Below are positions 34,613-44,227 of a stretch of DNA of 64,000 nt, piece by piece. The stretch's first letter is position 1; each line of letters opens with the position of its first letter. Under the pieces are notes generated by a model, which had not been told where the DNA came from, made no database searches, and was given only the letters and a program-made list of their open reading frames with translations. Location of the stretch: contig CAPGDO010000010.1 of the NCBI GenBank assembly GCA_948616985.1, positions 16,711-80,710 of the forward strand, read 5' to 3'. The stretch comes from MGBC163016 sp910588905. Its GTDB lineage: Bacteria; Actinomycetota; Coriobacteriia; Coriobacteriales; Eggerthellaceae. The position numbers and the translations under genes are program-made.

Positions 34613-34665
34613 CCTTCTTGTGTCACCTTCGCCGGTTGGAATGTGGTCAAAGCTGCTCAAACGAT

Positions 34666-37600
34666 GTTTCAATCCGCACCCCTCTAGCGAGGGGTGACCC
34701 TACACCCGATTATAAAGCCTTGGCCCGCTCAAGGTTTCAATCCGCACCCCTCTCGCGAGGAGTGACCCTTCCCGCCCTTCTCGGCACGCTCGATGATCTC
34801 CAGCTCCCCGTTTCAATCCGCACCCCTCTAGCGAGGGGTGGCTTCCGCATCAGCTTCGAGGGAGATGCGATGCCGTTTCAATCCGCACCCCTCTAGCGAG
34901 GGGTGACGATAGCGCCGTGGCATATCAGCGCGTCATAGTCTGTTTCAACCCGCACCCCTCTAGCGAGGGGTGACCAACGTTTCCTTTGCTCCTGCACCGG
35001 TATCCTCTGTTTCAACCCGCACCCCTCTAGCGAGGGGTGACCATTAGGGCTGTTATTAGCGCTCAAGGAGAGGTAAGTTTCAACCCGCACCCCTCTAGCG
35101 AGGGGTGACCCAGCCGCCTGTAGAATAGCGTCTGCAATATCCGGTTTCAACCCGCACCCCTCTAGCGAGGGGTGACGCTGTCCTCCCATGGCGCTCTTTA
35201 ACGGCGTTGTTGTTTCAACCCGCACCCCTCTAGCGAGGGGTGACGATTCCTACGGGTTCGCGGTTTCGTCATCCATGTTTCAACCCGCACCCCTCTAGCG
35301 AGGGGTGACGTCGAGCTGCCGCGTCTTGAACTCGCGGTACATGGGTTTCAACCCGCACCCCTCTAGCGAGGGGTGACAACATCGTGCCCGCATTGAAATA
35401 CTACAGCGTCGTTTCAACCCGCACCCCTCTAGCGAGGGGTGACCGACCGCCTGGATGTTTCTGTTTCTTCGTCATGAGTTTCAACCCGCACCCCTCTAGC
35501 GAGGGGTGACGTCGCACCCACGCCCTCGCCGCTGGTCCATGCAAGTTTCAACCCGCACCCCTCTAGCGAGGGGTGACAGCGGCGTGTCTGTGAGTGCGTT
35601 GTTTCGGGCTATGTTTCAACCCGCACCCCTCTAGCGAGGGGTGACCACGCCCGAATTTCTCATATAATCCGCCCCAGTTGTTTCAACCCGCACCCCTCTA
35701 GCGAGGGGTGACTGCGATCGCGGCCGGCACGCCCATAGAGATGATCGTTTCAACCCGCACCCCTCTAGCGAGGGGTGACCGAGCGACACCTTGGATACAT
35801 TCGCGGCGTGAAGTTTCAACCCGCACCCCTCTAGCGAGGGGTGACCCCCGCCGCAGCGGCACAGCGTCCAAGGATCGGCGTTTCAACCCGCACCCCTCTA
35901 GCGAGGGGTGACAACATCCAGGCGGTCGCCCTACCGAGTACAATGCGTTTCAACCCGCACCCCTCTAGCGAGGGGTGACGCACACGATGCCGGCCGTCCA
36001 GAGGCACCAGGACACGTTTCAACCCGCACCCCTCTAGCGAGGGGTGACCGTGATTACGGCGGACCATGGCGCGGCGCTCATGTTTCAACCCGCACCCCTC
36101 TAGCGAGGGGTGACTATGAGCCAGCAGAAATAGAAAGGTTTCAGCAATGTTTCAACCCGCACCCCTCTAGCGAGGGGTGACTTCGGAGGGACATATAGAT
36201 GCACGGTAAACAAACTGTTTCAACCCGCACCCCTCTAGCGAGGGGTGACTCCCGTCACGGTCTATCACACCGCAAGCGGTGAGGTTTCAACCCGCACCCC
36301 TCTAGCGAGGGGTGACGGAGCGGATTGTTCGGTTCCCCCAAGATTATCGGTTTCAACCCGCACCCCTCTAGCGAGGGGTGACCAAAGGCCTTGGCACCCG
36401 AAGCGAGCATCTGTATGTTTCAACCCGCACCCCTCTAGCGAGGGGTGACTTGATGTGGCTTGGACCAAGGCGAGAAGGTGCTGCTGTTTCAACCCGCACC
36501 CCTCTAGCGAGGGGTGACGCTACTATGCCATGTATGTGATTGGCAAAGTTGTTTCAACCCGCACCCCTCTAGCGAGGGGTGACACACTAAAGCCCTTCGG
36601 GTCGAAGTTGACCCAGGAGTTTCAACCCGCACCCCTCTAGCGAGGGGTGACCAACGGACATTCGGCCAAATCAAAGGCTCAGTAGTTTCAACCCGCACCC
36701 CTCTAGCGAGGGGTGACGCTAACCCCTGGCGCTTCAACCAGGGAGGGGTTGTTTCAACCCGCACCCCTCTAGCGAGGGGTGACTCAAGTCATATCTATCT
36801 TGACGGTTTATAGTGTGTTTCAACCCGCACCCCTCTAGCGAGGGGTGACAATAATCCCGGTCAATGCTGACGATAACGGCAAAGTTTCAACCCGCACCCC
36901 TCTAGCGAGGGGTGACAGAGCAGAGGGCACGCGACCTCAAGGTGTGCGAGGTTTCAACCCGCACCCCTCTAGCGAGGGGTGACCAAGTCGCATCCAGGTA
37001 TCGCCCGAAGCGCGAAAGTTTCAACCCGCACCCCTCTAGCGAGGGGTGACATGAGTCAGCAGAAATAGAAAGGTTTCAACAATGTTTCAACCCGCACCCC
37101 TCTAGCGAGGGGTGACNNNNNNNNNNNNNNNNNNNNNNNNNNNNNNNNNNNNNNNNNNNNNNNNNNNNNNNNNNNNNNNNNNNNNNNNNNNNNNNNNNNN
37201 NNNNNNNNNNNNNNNNAATGTTTCAACCCGCACCCCTCTAGCGAGGGGTGACCAACTACCCACAAGCCGCGTATATAGCGGTCATAGTTTCAACCCGCAC
37301 CCCTCTAGCGAGGGGTGACTCGGTTGTGTCGTTTTTCGTGTCAATGAATCCGTTTCAACCCGCACCCCTCTAGCGAGGGGTGACACCCTCCTTTAGTGAG
37401 TGTTAGCCTCGCTTTTGACGTTTCAACCCGCACCCCTCTAGCGAGGGGTGACCTGAGGACTTCGACGTAGATCAGCGAGATATGGGTTTCAACCCGCACC
37501 CCTCTAGCGAGGGGTGACAACTGCATCATCACGGGTCTCGATTCCAAGACCTGTTTCAACCCGCACCCCTCTAGCGAGGGGTGACGGCGTGTAACAGAGG

Positions 37601-38596
37601 ACACCGCATATATCGTCGATGTTTCAACCCGCACCCCTCTAGCGAGGGGTGACTCTGGGAGGACTTCGCGCTCTACCTCGATGATCTCTGTTTCAACCCG
37701 CACCCCTCTAGCGAGGGGTGACTATCAGACTATCGCTCATCGTTTTTCAACGCCTCAAGTTTCAACCCGCACCCCTCTAGCGAGGGGTGACCCGAGGGAC
37801 TTGTATATCAATTCGATTCACCAGATGTTTCAACCCGCACCCCTCTAGCGAGGGGTGACCTGCGGAGGAAACGTTTACCGAAACATCCAACTAGGTTTCA
37901 ACCCGCACCCCTCTAGCGAGGGGTGACGCACGATCACACGCCTCCATATGATACGTTGGAGTTTCAACCCGCACCCCTCTAGCGAGGGGTGACTCATCCA
38001 TGAAAAAAAAGATCATCGACGGCAAGGTTTCAACCCGCACCCCTCTAGCGAGGGGTGACTAAAGAACACGTTTGAGGTATTCGGCGGCAAGGATGTTTCA
38101 ACCCGCACCCCTCTAGCGAGGGGTGACATCCATGGCTTTAGTCAACAAGCTGCGTTAGATATGTTTCAACCCGCACCCCTCTAGCGAGGGGTGACCTTTG
38201 AGCGCCGCCTGTAGTTTTGGATTGTCCCTGTTTCAACCCGCACCCCTCTAGCGAGGGGTGACAAGCGCGGTGCTTATAAGAAGAGGGCGAAGAAATGTTT
38301 CAACCCGCACCCCTCTAGCGAGGGGTGACTTACTACGCAGGCGGTGATATGAGTGGCTACGCAGTTTCAACCCGCACCCCTCTAGCGAGGGGTGACCTGC
38401 TGGTACGGCTGAAAAGGATTCTGGTACGTTGGTTTCAACCCGCACCCCTCTAGCGAGGGGTGACTCCGCGCGTGTTCGCGTCTTCGTCTGCAGGGTCGTT
38501 TCAACCCGCACCCCTCTAGCGAGGGGTGACCCACTCGGCGTATTCGCCGGCGTTGGCGTAGGAGTTTCAACCCGCACCCCTCTAGCGAGGGGTGAC
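34666..38596 (-). CRISPR. Type I-C CRISPR array, 58 visible repeats
   Basis: A 33-bp repeat (plus-strand start GTTTCAACCCGC, end GAGGGGTGAC) recurs every 65-69 bp, giving 33-36-bp spacers. I count 37 repeats left of the N gap and 21 right of it. The repeat is palindromic inside (ACCCCTC / GAGGGGT). The crRNA sense is the minus strand, where the repeat ends GGGTTGAAAC like other type I-C repeats, and the leader is at the right, next to cas2. The four leftmost repeats read GTTTCAATCC and carry further changes, as expected for the oldest end. The unit after repeat 2 is long (43-bp spacer). Confidence 0.98.
37117..37216. other. 100-N assembly gap inside the CRISPR array
   Basis: Exactly 100 N's, a conventional scaffold gap. 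The 36 bases before the gap (37081-37116) and after it (37217-37252) are identical: AAT plus a full repeat. The true sequence may be an overlap with no missing unit, or some repeats may be missing. Confidence 0.95.
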
Positions 38597-38788
38597 CGCT
38601 ACATATTGTATTCTCAAGGTGCATAGAAACAAAATGTGCTTCAAATCGTATTAGAGCGCGCAAAGAAGCGATCCGTCGCGTTCGCTTTACCGGCAAAACA
38701 TGGTGCGAACCTCGCCAGGAAATCATGAGAGCCTACGGCTCGCACCAACTCAAAGACCCTCCAAAACCATCAACAAGACCACCGCCCA
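38597..38788 (-). promoter_or_regulatory. CRISPR leader
   Basis: A 192-bp gap between the newest repeat and the cas2 stop, with no gene. On the minus strand a TACAAT hexamer (38610-38605) lies 8 nt before the first repeat, which would place the transcript start at about 38598, right at the repeat. This is the expected position of the leader and of the adaptation signals. Confidence 0.75.
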
Positions 38789-39079
38789 TCAAAGAGCAAG
38801 AAATCCCTCGGCTTCGTATGTTTCCCGGCAGCCATGATGCTCGATCTTGCCATCATATCTGTTCCCAAGATCGTAGAATCGCAAGCTATCCTTCTCGCAG
38901 TCTATCAGGTCAAGCAGCTCGGCCTTGATCTTGACCATCGTCGCCGCATCCGCCACGCACTCGAAGACGGAATTCTGGACACGCTGCCCGTAATTCACGC
39001 AGTGCTTGGCCACACGGCGAAGCCTCCTTCTTCCTTCGGCATTCTCGGTATTGACGTCATAGGTAATCACGGTCAGCAC
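38789..39079 (-). CDS. cas2: CRISPR-associated endonuclease Cas2
   Basis: A 96-residue Cas2 of the type I-C branch: MLTVITYDVNTENAEGRRRL with the metal-binding Asp at residue 8, CVNYGQRVQNSVFEC and RFYDLGN. With Cas1 it forms the spacer-integration complex. It is the last gene of the cas operon, 11 bp after cas1, and borders the leader. Confidence 0.96.
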   Translation of the reverse strand: MLTVITYDVNTENAEGRRRLRRVAKHCVNYGQRVQNSVFECVADAATMVKIKAELLDLIDCEKDSLRFYDLGNRYDGKIEHHGCRETYEAEGFLAL

Positions 39080-39090
39080 TCCCGATCACC

Positions 39091-40122
39091 TCACTTCCAC
39101 AAGAACGCAGGGTAGCCGTCAAGGTCTTCTCGCATGAAACGAGACAGGAGCAGTGCCTGCACATGTGGCAGCAAACCCCATTGAATCTTCTCCTTCGAGT
39201 AAGGATGCGTTATCTGCTCCCGCTTCCTCTCCTGCCACGCATCGAACAATCTCTTTCGCGCTCCATCGGAAAGCCGCACCTCCCCCGACTCGAGCAAATC
39301 GAAATCGCGCGGCCCCACGACACGATTGTTTATCGATGTGACGACGAATCGGTCGACCATCACGGGCCTAAGCTCTTCCATCAAGTCGAGGGCAAGCGAT
39401 TGGCGACCCGGTCGGTCCACATGCATGATTCCGCAGTATGGGTCCAACCCCACGCCCTCCAAAGCAGAAGCGCAATCGCATGCGAGCACGCTGTAGAACA
39501 ACGACAGCATGGAGTTGACCCTGTCCGTAGGCGGCCGCCTGACGCGTCCTTCGAAGCAAAACGAATCCTTCTCGCGCAAAATGGCCTCATCCAAGACCGA
39601 AAAGTACACAGCGGCCGCATCGCCTTCGATTCCGCGAAGGCTGTCGACGTCCTCGCATGCGTCAACGGCCTTAATGCTGTCTGCCAGATGAAGCGAAGCG
39701 TCCTTGACCTTTTCCGCATCGATGCGCAACCCATGGTCCCTCAGGGTGCGCTCCAGAACCCAGCGCGAGTTGAATACCTTCCCAGTTATGCAATGCTTGG
39801 CCGCCTCGAGACTCCAAGCCGCATCGTCGGCAAGCCTATACTGCTGCCTTCGAAGAAGGATGTTCCCTTGGCTGCTTCCGCAGGAACGCGCCAGAAAGCG
39901 CCCACGCGGGTCGAAAAAGGACAGTGCGACTCCCCTTTCGGAACTCGCCGCCATCAACTTTGGGCTCGCTCCAGGGTAGGTGAAGCAGTAGATGCTTTCC
40001 AACGTATGCAGTGGCACACGGCCGAGCTCGCTTCCTCCGCATTTCGCGACGACGTTCTCACCATCGAGCGTAAGATACGCATCCTCGGTAAAGACGTAAA
40101 GGGAATTGCGCATCTTCCTCAT
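39091..40122 (-). CDS. cas1: CRISPR-associated integrase Cas1
   Basis: A 343-residue type I-C Cas1. The active-site residues appear as GIEGDAAAVYF (Glu) and CGIMHVDRPGRQSLALDLMEE (His and Asp). MRKMRNSLYVFTEDAYLTLD is the usual start. It integrates new spacers at the leader end of the array. The start overlaps the cas4 stop by 4 bp (ATGA). Confidence 0.97.
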   Translation of the reverse strand: MRKMRNSLYVFTEDAYLTLDGENVVAKCGGSELGRVPLHTLESIYCFTYPGASPKLMAASSERGVALSFFDPRGRFLARSCGSSQGNILLRRQQYRLADDAAWSLEAAKHCITGKVFNSRWVLERTLRDHGLRIDAEKVKDASLHLADSIKAVDACEDVDSLRGIEGDAAAVYFSVLDEAILREKDSFCFEGRVRRPPTDRVNSMLSLFYSVLACDCASALEGVGLDPYCGIMHVDRPGRQSLALDLMEELRPVMVDRFVVTSINNRVVGPRDFDLLESGEVRLSDGARKRLFDAWQERKREQITHPYSKEKIQWGLLPHVQALLLSRFMREDLDGYPAFLWK

Positions 40123-40790
40123 TGCGCGTCACGCATCCTTCGGTCGAAGTATTCTCGCACGGTCTCTCTTCTCTCAATGCCAGGAAGGCACGCGTCTTTC
40201 AGCGAGCACGAGCTGCACATCTTCCGCTTGCTTGGCGACGGCGTATGCTTCCTCTTGAACAGGCGATGCATATCGGCTGCTACACTTCGCACTTCCTCGC
40301 GCAGCTCGGGAGACAGCTCGACCTTTTCTCGGGAACGGGTTTGCCCGTAGAAAAGAAACCCTTCCGGGATGTCACAGCACAGCATCTCCTCCAGACATAC
40401 AGCCTGCGCGCATAGCTGCAGACGATCTGCAGCTATGCGCTTGCTCTTGCCACGCTTGTATTCCACGGGAATCGGGCGCCAGAGACCTTGCTCTCCCGAC
40501 AGCGGGACGCCCTGGTCCGACGCAACGAATTCCACAACATCGCATTGTCCTCGAAGGCCCAGACCATACGAAACCACATCTAAGCTGCGTATCGTGATAA
40601 CGTCGACGCGCTTCTCCCGTATGGTTCGGTCGTGGGCGCGCTTGTGCGCCAGGACGCCCTCCATGGTAAGCACATTGTCGGCCCACTGCTGCTCTATATG
40701 TATGAGAGCCCATTGCCTCGGACAGAATGAATAATGCTGGATGCCTGAGAGGGCTAGCATCTCCTCCTCGGAATACATTGTCGCAGGCAT
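40119..40790 (-). CDS. cas4: CRISPR-associated exonuclease Cas4
   Basis: A 223-residue RecB-type nuclease. It has SGIQHYSFCPRQWAL with the first cluster Cys, a GQCDVVEF / IPVEYKRGK catalytic region, and CSSCSLKDAC providing the other three Cys ligands of the Fe-S cluster near the C-terminus. In type I-C systems Cas4 trims prespacers and selects for the PAM together with Cas1-Cas2. It lies 2 bp from cas7 and overlaps cas1. Confidence 0.96.
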   Translation of the reverse strand: MPATMYSEEEMLALSGIQHYSFCPRQWALIHIEQQWADNVLTMEGVLAHKRAHDRTIREKRVDVITIRSLDVVSYGLGLRGQCDVVEFVASDQGVPLSGEQGLWRPIPVEYKRGKSKRIAADRLQLCAQAVCLEEMLCCDIPEGFLFYGQTRSREKVELSPELREEVRSVAADMHRLFKRKHTPSPSKRKMCSSCSLKDACLPGIERRETVREYFDRRMRDAQ

Positions 40791-40792
40791 GC

Positions 40793-41686
40793 CTAAAGGA
40801 GCTCGATGAGCTCCACCCCTTCCGGCATTTCCGCAATCTCGAACGCATAATCCTCGAAAGACCGCGCCTCCTGCTCATCGGGGATCAATCGCTTCACCTT
40901 GATGCTCTCGAAAAGGCGATGAGACGGAGCGTTCCCCAGCTTGCTCTCATGCTTGAACACGATGAGCTTCCGAGTCGACATCAACCCACGAGCGGCGCTT
41001 CTGTCGTTCTCGAACATGCCTAGCAAAGCCTCGAAAAACAAATCCAGATCCGCCTGGCAGAACCCCGTCTGCTCCGCCAACGGGGCAGAGATGAACCCAT
41101 CCATGCGGTATAGGCCGTAGGGAATGTATTGCTTGCGCCCCATCGTGCGCTCTTTGTCTGCGTCCTTCTCATTGGTGACGGCCATGCGCGTGATACTCAT
41201 CTCCAGCGGCAAGACGGGGTCGACGGACTCAGCGAAGCACAGCTGGACGGGCCCACGAACCTGACCGCAATTCACCCCCGTGGTCATCACGGCGCCAAAG
41301 GTGCGTATGTCGAAGAAGTTGTCGCACATGAACTGCCGAACAAGCTTGCGCTCCCGCTCCTTTTTCGAAAGCGACTTGTCCTTGGGGTCGAGATCGTAAT
41401 GGACGTAGGCCATCTTGTTGCGATCGTTGAGCACCGCACCTTCCTGCACGTAGATCTTGTATCCAAGTTCTCCTTCTGCCACGTCAGGAGCCTCGATATT
41501 CTCGCCTTTGACCAAATCGACGTAGTTGCGCACCTTCCTCTTTATGCAAACATCCGAAACGATGCCCTTGTTCGTGTCGGGATCGATGCGCGGCATGTTG
41601 CCAGCATCAGGGTCGCCGTTGGGGTTCCCGTTCACCACATCGAAGAAAATGGTGAAATCGTATCGGTTGGTTATTGCTTCGCTCAT
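40793..41686 (-). CDS. cas7c: Type I-C Cascade backbone protein Cas7 (Csd2)
   Basis: A 297-residue Csd2/Cas7. The diagnostic N-terminus MSEAITNRYDFTIFFDVVNG continues with NPNGDPDAGNMPRID; FFDIRTFGAVMTTG and VRGPVQLCFAESVDPV follow. Several copies coat the crRNA spacer in the Cascade complex. It follows cas8c by 39 bp. Confidence 0.97.
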   Translation of the reverse strand: MSEAITNRYDFTIFFDVVNGNPNGDPDAGNMPRIDPDTNKGIVSDVCIKRKVRNYVDLVKGENIEAPDVAEGELGYKIYVQEGAVLNDRNKMAYVHYDLDPKDKSLSKKERERKLVRQFMCDNFFDIRTFGAVMTTGVNCGQVRGPVQLCFAESVDPVLPLEMSITRMAVTNEKDADKERTMGRKQYIPYGLYRMDGFISAPLAEQTGFCQADLDLFFEALLGMFENDRSAARGLMSTRKLIVFKHESKLGNAPSHRLFESIKVKRLIPDEQEARSFEDYAFEIAEMPEGVELIELL

Positions 41687-41725
41687 CTTGTTCTCCTTTT
41701 CATCTATAAAAACAATTGCTGTTTC

Positions 41726-42142
41726 CTATGCTTCGAGCTCGACCACAACTTCCAAGCAAGCGTCTTTCGATTCTCTCTCCTCGCGCGTCTTCCAAAGATA
41801 GCCACGCTCCAAGTGGTAGCCAACGTAAAACGCCCCTTGCTCATCCATGTCGAGGGATGCAGGGAAGGCCTCCCCGTCGATGAGCTCCATGATCTCGTCC
41901 ATCTCCTTATCCAGGAAAACGCAAAGCCCTGGACTGCTTTTCCTCAACTTGGCCACATGGTGCTCCATATTCCTGAAAAGCATGGGGAACACACGCTTTG
42001 GCGTGGAAGCTGCCGAACCGATATAGCGATCTTTGATAGTGGCATTCGGGTCGCCAACGGCTGCCATCTGCGCTCTTTCCATGACGGCAAAAAGTCGTCC
42101 CAATACATAACCGCGGTCGGCCCGTTCTCTTTCCAGTGACAT
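41726..42142 (-). CDS. cas11c: Cas11c, internal translation product of cas8c
   Basis: Within the last part of cas8c there is an internal ATG (ending at 42142) preceded by AGGAAGGAAG ten bases upstream. It would give a 138-residue protein starting MSLERERADRGYVLGRLFAV. Type I-C systems are known to make the small subunit Cas11 from an internal start in cas8c, at just this GYxLGRLFAVxE region. The internal site here is as good as those of the normal genes. Confidence 0.75.
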   Translation of the reverse strand: MSLERERADRGYVLGRLFAVMERAQMAAVGDPNATIKDRYIGSAASTPKRVFPMLFRNMEHHVAKLRKSSPGLCVFLDKEMDEIMELIDGEAFPASLDMDEQGAFYVGYHLERGYLWKTREERESKDACLEVVVELEA

Positions 42143-43534
42143 TTGCAGGCTTCCTTCCTCTTGAGTTCCGAGTCGCTCGGTTTTCTTTCGTTTGTCGCGA
42201 GCGAGATATGCCTTGATCAATGCAGCCCTCTGGCCCATGTCCCACACGTTCACGCTTCCGCGATCGGCACGCATGCGCGTCAAGAGAGACCCAAGGAGCG
42301 CGCGCGGAAAGCGCGAACCGGTTAGCATTGCCCTCATGCATGCATTCATGAGAGGCGCTGGTATATCGTCTGCGTTGCCACGAACGGCGGTCTGCTTTAG
42401 CAAGGTGAAGAGCGACCGGGGCTTCACGCCCTCCAGAGCAATATCCTGCAGGTATTCGCTGAAATGCCTCTCGAGGTCTCCAAACGAGCTCTCCTCGAAA
42501 AACTGAACGGAAAGCCGCGCGGCATTAGGGGCAATCCCGAGGACGAAGTACCTAACCTCCGTGTTGCACTCGGTTATGGGAAGACCTCGCATCATCCTCC
42601 ACAAGGCATAGCCGACGTCAGATGCAGTTTTCTCGTCTTCTGCCGGCTGCCCATCTTGGATGTCTGGCATCCTCCCCATCATGGCACGCACGACTGCGTC
42701 CTCTACCGGGGCCGGTCGGTCGGCCCAAAAGATGATTATCAACTCACCGCATTTGATCCTACGATTCGGATCCGCAAAAAGATGTTTGAGCGCTGACCCT
42801 GCGTTGAACGCCACCTCTTGGGATATCGCCGCATTGAATGCCTGGCTTTTTCCATAGGAATCGAAAGCGCTCTGGTTGAAGGAAACGAGAGATGCTCCCG
42901 CAGATTGCGCCCCAGGAAGACCCGTCACTTGGGGAAACAATCGGGCAAGAGCGCCCTTTTCTCCTGTAATGGAACATTGGCCGACGATGTCGTCTTCCGA
43001 AGGACGTGCGCAGTGTTTCGCCCACGCCGAGGCAATAGCCGGCCGCTCATGAAGCAACCGCTCGTCGCCATCGAACCGGAATACAGCAAAGCCGCCACTC
43101 TCCGACAATGCCTCCTTCACCTCGTCCCTAAGGCCTTGCATGGGGTCAGCATGCTCGAAAAACCTAAGCAGTGCCCGGGCCCCCGCATCGTCGCACTCCC
43201 CCAAAACCCCTCTATGCAAATCCGCCGAAGACGCTCGCTTCTCTCCGCCCCGCTTCTCGTCAATCCCAAGAAGATATGCCACGTTATCGCAGAGAAAGAA
43301 GGGATTGAGGCCGCTTCCCGACCGAGGCGGATGCTCCGGAACGCGCATTTGGATGAAACTACGAGCCCCCTTCCCCTCTCCCGTCGTAAGGGGATATGCA
43401 TACGCCAACGTTCCGTCAGCGTTCAGCCCGAGCTCCCAAGCTGCCTTCTCGCTGCTCCAATGGAGGGGAGGTACGTCAGCATCGGGGTCTTCCAATAGCC
43501 GGCCATAATACTCATGAAGCTCCCGCAAGATCAT
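41726..43534 (-). CDS. cas8c: Type I-C Cascade large subunit Cas8c (Csd1)
   Basis: A 602-residue Csd1/Cas8c. MILRELHEYYGRLLEDPD at the start, the FFLCDNVAYLLGID block, and YRLGRLFAV-like plus DRYIGSAASTPKRVFPML blocks near the end are typical. It recognises the PAM and recruits Cas3. It overlaps cas5c by 4 bp and contains the internal cas11c start. Confidence 0.96.
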   Translation of the reverse strand: MILRELHEYYGRLLEDPDADVPPLHWSSEKAAWELGLNADGTLAYAYPLTTGEGKGARSFIQMRVPEHPPRSGSGLNPFFLCDNVAYLLGIDEKRGGEKRASSADLHRGVLGECDDAGARALLRFFEHADPMQGLRDEVKEALSESGGFAVFRFDGDERLLHERPAIASAWAKHCARPSEDDIVGQCSITGEKGALARLFPQVTGLPGAQSAGASLVSFNQSAFDSYGKSQAFNAAISQEVAFNAGSALKHLFADPNRRIKCGELIIIFWADRPAPVEDAVVRAMMGRMPDIQDGQPAEDEKTASDVGYALWRMMRGLPITECNTEVRYFVLGIAPNAARLSVQFFEESSFGDLERHFSEYLQDIALEGVKPRSLFTLLKQTAVRGNADDIPAPLMNACMRAMLTGSRFPRALLGSLLTRMRADRGSVNVWDMGQRAALIKAYLARDKRKKTERLGTQEEGSLQMSLERERADRGYVLGRLFAVMERAQMAAVGDPNATIKDRYIGSAASTPKRVFPMLFRNMEHHVAKLRKSSPGLCVFLDKEMDEIMELIDGEAFPASLDMDEQGAFYVGYHLERGYLWKTREERESKDACLEVVVELEA

Positions 43535-44196
43535 GAGACCACCGCCTGTCGTGCATGACTGACATCGATGACGCCGTCTTTCATGATTGCCCGAAAGAAC
43601 ATCGGGCGCATGTCGTTATCAAAATCGATGTCGTAAAGCATAAAGCCCAGGTCGCGCTCGCCTACAGTCGCATATGCGGACTGGGGCGCCTTCTCCCCGT
43701 CCTCTAAGAGCTGTACTTGTGCCGGAAATTCGCGACACCCAAACACCGGCTGGTTGAAGTGCTGGCCTTTTCGAAAACGGCGAAGCGCTATGTTGTAATG
43801 CTTTTGCACCGTGTCATCTTCGCCCGCCAAATCCGTAAGCACGAAATGAGCAGATATGACATAGGCCACATCTCGTAAATACATCGTCGAGCGCTGCTGT
43901 CTATCCTCCGCGGCAAAGGCATGGATTTCTTCACCTTTCTCCATCGCTGCCTTCGCGTTGCGATATGGAAGCTTACCGCCTAGCTCATTGCGCCGAAACG
44001 TCCCGAACTTGATCTCGTTCAACACCTCGATGCTGTCAATTTGCCAGCGAATCGCCGGCTTCCAGTACACCGCCTCGATCATGCCGCGAGCCGCAGAAGG
44101 AGTAATGCAGTCATAGCTGACGCGTTCCCCCTTCATTTCCGGTCGCGTAAAGCATGCGCGAGGCCCTTTTGCTAAAACTCGAATTCCGTATCCCAT
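43531..44196 (-). CDS. cas5c: Type I-C Cas5c (Cas5d) crRNA endonuclease
   Basis: A 221-residue Cas5 of the type I-C group, where Cas5 replaces Cas6 and cuts the pre-crRNA within the repeat. MGYGIRVLAKGPRACFTRPE with KGERVSYDCITPSAARGMIEAVYWKP is characteristic, as is the C-terminal DIDFDNDMRPMFFRA. AAAGGAGG precedes the start. It is 31 bp after cas3. Confidence 0.96.
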   Translation of the reverse strand: MGYGIRVLAKGPRACFTRPEMKGERVSYDCITPSAARGMIEAVYWKPAIRWQIDSIEVLNEIKFGTFRRNELGGKLPYRNAKAAMEKGEEIHAFAAEDRQQRSTMYLRDVAYVISAHFVLTDLAGEDDTVQKHYNIALRRFRKGQHFNQPVFGCREFPAQVQLLEDGEKAPQSAYATVGERDLGFMLYDIDFDNDMRPMFFRAIMKDGVIDVSHARQAVVS

Positions 44197-44227
44197 GCAA
44201 CCTCCTTTCGTCTCAATTGCCCATCAC

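Noticed and set aside
34893..38577. Long reading frames through the CRISPR array with recurring SPLARGVRVET or STRTPLARGD peptides
   Set aside because: They are translations of the 33-bp repeat and random spacers; the periodic peptides come from the repeat, not from a protein.
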